8,157 bases of DNA, taken from contig JAFAKI010000375.1 of NCBI GenBank assembly GCA_019235595.1, positions 1-8,157 on the forward strand. Direction: 5' to 3'. Below are positions 5,121 through 8,157 of the stretch, piece after piece. Position numbers and translations under genes: made by a program. The notes under the pieces are model-generated. The model worked only from the letters and a program-made list of their open reading frames with translations. It was not told where the DNA came from and did no database searches. The stretch comes from Mucilaginibacter sp. GTDB taxonomy: Bacteria > Bacteroidota > Bacteroidia > Sphingobacteriales > Sphingobacteriaceae. Numbering within the stretch: the stretch's first letter is position 1; each line of letters begins with the position of its first letter.

Positions 5121-7691
5121 CTAAAACCGAAGCAATAACGAAAAATAAGGATACCAACCCTCGGATGAATGCGCGGCAATAACCTGGAATAACGTCAACC
5201 CCGCCGGCATAAAATAAACTCCACCACCTTCACCAAAGTGCCATTTATTCGAGTTGTCATTGTCAATCCAAACCCTGCCGGTGTCAAAAAAGCCTGTTAA
5301 ACCAAGTTCACCGGGTAATACGTAACTGGCAACCGAGAATAGCTTGGTACGGGTCTCGAAGTTATTGTAAGCCAAATCTTTACCGGAAAAACGATAAGCC
5401 TTATATCCCAACAGGTTCCCCTGCCCGCCCAAAAATAGCGATTGATAGAATGCTGCATCGCCAAAGGTCGCGCCACCTCCTATCCTGTCGGCCAAAGTAA
5501 TTACCGTATCCGCGAAGTGAACATAAAATGCAGCTTCACCGGTTATTTGTGTAAACCCTCTCGAATAGCTATTCAGGCCGGCCATGCTCTGCAGCTTTAC
5601 ATTGATGTATGTACCTTCAGTAGGTAATAGTTTATTGTTCCGCCGGTCGCTGACCAAAGTAGCCGTTCCACCTAAATGTATCTTGTTTTTCGCAATGGTT
5701 AAACTGTCATATGAATGAATCAGGGAGGTGTTTTCGATAAACCTGCCCACATTATCCTCCGGATTAAAATGGTAATACTGGAATGATGGGCCAATACTGA
5801 AGCTAAAACCCTTTTCATTTCTCCATCTCAGTGCCGGATCGAGCAGATAGGTGTTAAACCTTGTACGATAATATCTTACATAATCTCCTGTCTTGTTGAA
5901 TGGGGTTTCGTTACCCAAACCAAAAAAGTTGATCGTGTTATTGGGTGCTTTTATATTTCCGTCAATTAAGATATCCGCTTTATCAATGGCGTGTATCCAT
6001 TCGCCGTGATACCTTACATTGAAAGCCTGGGTTGAGAAGGAGTGCGTCACCATCAACTCCTGTATCTGGCTATATGGCTGTGTGCGAAAACCTCCCTGCC
6101 CGGTATATCGGAAACCTAATCCGAGTAAAAAGCCATCGTCTTTATTGATCTGTACATTGGCCAAAGGTGCCCATACATTATACAAATTGACAGGCAAAAA
6201 TGCAGTATTAGCGCTGTCTTTTGAAATATGTAAACTAGCACGTGACGCATCACCTGTGATGGTCAAATTGTCCTTAGACTGGTCATATATACTCACCCGG
6301 TTTACCGATTTTTCGATGTGGTATTCCTTATGATCAAGACTGTCTACAAACCGCAATTTTATGGGCGATTGGCTATTGTTTAAAACAACTTTATCGTTGC
6401 CGCCACCTAAATAAAACCTGATCTCCTGCGTAATCTTAGGGTCAAACGTGCCGTTGAATAACTCGTCCTTTATATCGCCGTCTTTGTTGATCTTATTTAT
6501 GACGACATTCAAGCTATTGTTTGGCGCATCTTTAATAGTCAATAGTTCATGCTTGTTACTTACGTGCATGTCAATTATTCTATTAAAGAAATGGTAGTAA
6601 TAAGACATTGCAGCGGGAAGGTTATTCCGTCGTTCTTTTAATTGCTTTAGCAACTCATCGTGTCTTAGTTTATAAATCTTTTTAGGTAATTGTCTTAAGC
6701 CGGCCTCCAGCACCGCATCTGTTTCCTGCGAACAAAACTCATTTACGATCCTCATCCATTCATCATAAGGCATGCGGTTATATGGGAACCTATCAAGCCA
6801 GGTTGACGAGACAAAAGAATAGCGTATATCATTAATTTTACTTCCAAAAGGCTGCAGATAAGGCTGTACCCAATCGCGTGATGCGATCCACGGCACCACT
6901 CCCTGAACAACAAAAAATGCTTCATCCCTATCCCGCGGCACAGGAGTATAAAGCCTCTTTTTGTCGTTCTTTTCTTTTGTAAACCGCCAGTTATCGGTAT
7001 GCCTGTCCCAATCACCTACCAAAACATCCAGGCACCTGGCTTTCAAAAACGCCCTCCCATCAAATGAAATATCGTTATCATCATACATATCGCGCACCAC
7101 CTTCAGCGTATTATCTGATTTACCTGTTGGCTCCCTTTCTTCCAATAAACAAACCTTATTTACCAGCAATGGCAAAAATTTTCCAAGCGCCTTGTCGGGT
7201 GAAACAACACCAATTACCGGATTAGCATGGGGCACCCCGGCAGCATCTGCCAAAGTAGGTATTATTAAAGCATCATAAGGAGGCTGTGCGCTTATGGCAT
7301 CAATCAGTAATTGGCGGGCAAAAGTTTGCCTAAGCTCGACAGGCAATATTTTAACCGGATCTTTTTCCACACTTCTAAGCACCCACTCTTTCCCTGTTGG
7401 ATCGACGAGTCGTATGGATGTGGTTTGCTGTCCACCTCCCTGTCTTAGGGCAGTCAGTCCTCCATGCAACTCCGACACTCTTAAAACCGGTAGTTTTACC
7501 GCAGCAGCCCAATCTTTACGATAATTCTCACCAAAGAAAAAACGGTGCACGCCCGATACTTTATCGTATTCTTCATGGACCTTTACTACAATACTATCTT
7601 GCGTGATTGGCTTAATGTCGTCTTGCGCCCGCACAATAAAGCCTGTTGATATAAGTAAAAGAATGAGTAATATCTTTTTCATGTTATTCAT
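5121..7691 (-). CDS. Outer-membrane BamA/Omp85-type barrel fused to an N-terminal kinase-like domain
   Basis: This 856-residue protein has a signal peptide (MKKILLILLLISTGFIVRAQ, cleavage near residue 22). Residues of about 70-300 hold a possible kinase-like fold: a Gly-rich turn RQGGGQQT (83-90), a strand WVLRSVEKD (103-111), a catalytic-loop-like GDWDRHTDNW (226-235) and a metal-site-like PRDRDEAFF (252-260). This spacing resembles PI4-kinase-, HipA- and Fam20-type atypical kinases. Residues of about 385-500 are beta-rich, with LGGGNDKVVL (428-437). Residues of about 505-856 form an Omp85-type barrel with LGGQGNLLGY (754-763), FFDTGRVW (801-808) and a terminal aromatic LLLRF insertion signal. 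The Arg of the usual RGY/RGF motif is Leu761. No POTRA repeats are obvious. I use the ATG at 7691, one base after the ppk1 stop; an ATG three codons later is equally possible. The barrel call is firm; the kinase call is inference. The kinase-like part would face the periplasm. Confidence 0.88.
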   Translation of the reverse strand: MNNMKKILLILLLISTGFIVRAQDDIKPITQDSIVVKVHEEYDKVSGVHRFFFGENYRKDWAAAVKLPVLRVSELHGGLTALRQGGGQQTTSIRLVDPTGKEWVLRSVEKDPVKILPVELRQTFARQLLIDAISAQPPYDALIIPTLADAAGVPHANPVIGVVSPDKALGKFLPLLVNKVCLLEEREPTGKSDNTLKVVRDMYDDNDISFDGRAFLKARCLDVLVGDWDRHTDNWRFTKEKNDKKRLYTPVPRDRDEAFFVVQGVVPWIASRDWVQPYLQPFGSKINDIRYSFVSSTWLDRFPYNRMPYDEWMRIVNEFCSQETDAVLEAGLRQLPKKIYKLRHDELLKQLKERRNNLPAAMSYYYHFFNRIIDMHVSNKHELLTIKDAPNNSLNVVINKINKDGDIKDELFNGTFDPKITQEIRFYLGGGNDKVVLNNSQSPIKLRFVDSLDHKEYHIEKSVNRVSIYDQSKDNLTITGDASRASLHISKDSANTAFLPVNLYNVWAPLANVQINKDDGFLLGLGFRYTGQGGFRTQPYSQIQELMVTHSFSTQAFNVRYHGEWIHAIDKADILIDGNIKAPNNTINFFGLGNETPFNKTGDYVRYYRTRFNTYLLDPALRWRNEKGFSFSIGPSFQYYHFNPEDNVGRFIENTSLIHSYDSLTIAKNKIHLGGTATLVSDRRNNKLLPTEGTYINVKLQSMAGLNSYSRGFTQITGEAAFYVHFADTVITLADRIGGGATFGDAAFYQSLFLGGQGNLLGYKAYRFSGKDLAYNNFETRTKLFSVASYVLPGELGLTGFFDTGRVWIDNDNSNKWHFGEGGGVYFMPAGLTLFQVIAAHSSEGWYPYFSLLLRF

Positions 7692-7692
7692 A

Positions 7693-8157
7693 TTATGGAT
7701 TAAAAACCGGCTCCTGTATCTTGTTTTTTAGTAAAAGATAGATTTGTTTTTGCGACTCAACCAATGAATCGCCGTTTTCTATCTTTACGTTGTTTAAATT
7801 TTCATCAATCTGTACTGCTTGTACATTATCCTTTAATTGCAGATTTAATATCTCAATGATCTGAGCTTTCATGCCCGGTTCCGTCACAGGGAAGCATACT
7901 TCTATGCGGTGATAAATATTCCTGTTCATCCAGTCGGATGAGCCCATGTACAAATCCTGCTGACCGCTATTGTGGAAAAGGAATACCCTACCATGCTCCA
8001 GGTACCTGTCAACAATCCTTGTTATGGTAATGTTATCGCTAAGCCCCGGCACACCTGGCACCATGCAGCAAATACTGCGGACAATCATCTTTATCTTCAC
8101 CCCTGCTTGCGATGCCTCATAAAGTTTGTTGATCAGTACCCGTTCCTCCAGGTTATT
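7693..8157 (-). CDS. ppk1: Polyphosphate kinase 1, C-terminal part (truncated by window edge)
   Basis: PPK1 reversibly builds inorganic polyphosphate from the gamma-phosphate of ATP. The window shows the last 154 residues in an open frame that continues past the right edge. KIKMIVRSICCMVPG (21-35) carries the conserved active-site Arg (Arg27 here, aligned with E. coli Arg564 from memory). RYLEHGRVFLF (51-61) carries the histidine matching His592, and YMGSSDWMNRN (70-80) is the characteristic C-terminal signature. The usual IVRG is IVRS here. A GTG at 8098-8100 could be taken for a start but is an internal Val codon, since the family sequence LINKLYEASQAG continues upstream. The gene ends one base before the outer-membrane protein gene, implying one mRNA and coupled translation. 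N-terminal and head domains lie outside the window. Confidence 0.95.
   Translation of the reverse strand, partial: NNLEERVLINKLYEASQAGVKIKMIVRSICCMVPGVPGLSDNITITRIVDRYLEHGRVFLFHNSGQQDLYMGSSDWMNRNIYHRIEVCFPVTEPGMKAQIIEILNLQLKDNVQAVQIDENLNNVKIENGDSLVESQKQIYLLLKNKIQEPVFNP

Noticed and set aside
6752..7015. Second minus-strand frame inside the barrel protein gene
   Set aside because: It is fully contained in the kinase-like region of the 856-residue protein in another frame and has no protein-like features.
6987..7016. GDWDRH read as a metallophosphoesterase GDxxDR motif in the barrel protein
   Set aside because: The spacing is one residue short (G-D-x-D-R), and no upstream DxH or downstream GNHD and GHxH motifs are present. 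The following DRDEAF fits a kinase-like site better.

Overview
The window looks like chromosomal DNA from a Bacteroidota bacterium, most likely of the Sphingobacteriaceae (Mucilaginibacter/Pedobacter type). The basis is moderate, AT-leaning composition, mostly absent Shine-Dalgarno sequences, a -7 element matching the Bacteroidota consensus TAnnTTTG, and the protein types present. That assignment is inference from features and memory of the families; no search was run. All seven genes I accept lie on the minus strand, so transcription runs from high to low coordinates. No plus-strand gene, tRNA, rRNA, CRISPR array or mobile element was seen, and no gene-free stretch exceeds about 125 bases.

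Right part (8157 to 5031), read in the direction of transcription. First comes the C-terminal 154 residues of polyphosphate kinase 1 (ppk1, cut by the right edge). One base after its stop begins an 856-residue secreted protein. Its C-terminal half is an Omp85/BamA-type outer-membrane barrel. Its N-terminal third carries motifs resembling the PI3/4-kinase, HipA and Fam20 branch of kinase-like folds. A hairpin plus T-run closes this unit. The pairing of a polyphosphate enzyme with a barrel-anchored kinase-like domain is the most intriguing part of the window.

Middle (4998 to 2629): a single large gene for a 789-residue cytoplasmic GAF-domain protein with a long C-terminal region I cannot assign. 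It has its own TAnnTTTG-type promoter just after the terminator of the preceding unit.

Left part (about 2595 to 1): a tight polyamine-type operon. It holds speD (S-adenosylmethionine decarboxylase), a membrane-anchored zinc-ribbon DUF4178 protein, a 59-residue single-pass membrane protein, and the N-terminal membrane half of a spermidine-synthase-like aminopropyltransferase (cut by the left edge). SpeD would supply decarboxylated S-adenosylmethionine as aminopropyl donor, and the membrane-embedded synthase would use it. The two linking proteins may form a membrane complex with it. SpeD has Ser where the catalytic Cys is expected, so its exact substrate or rate is open.
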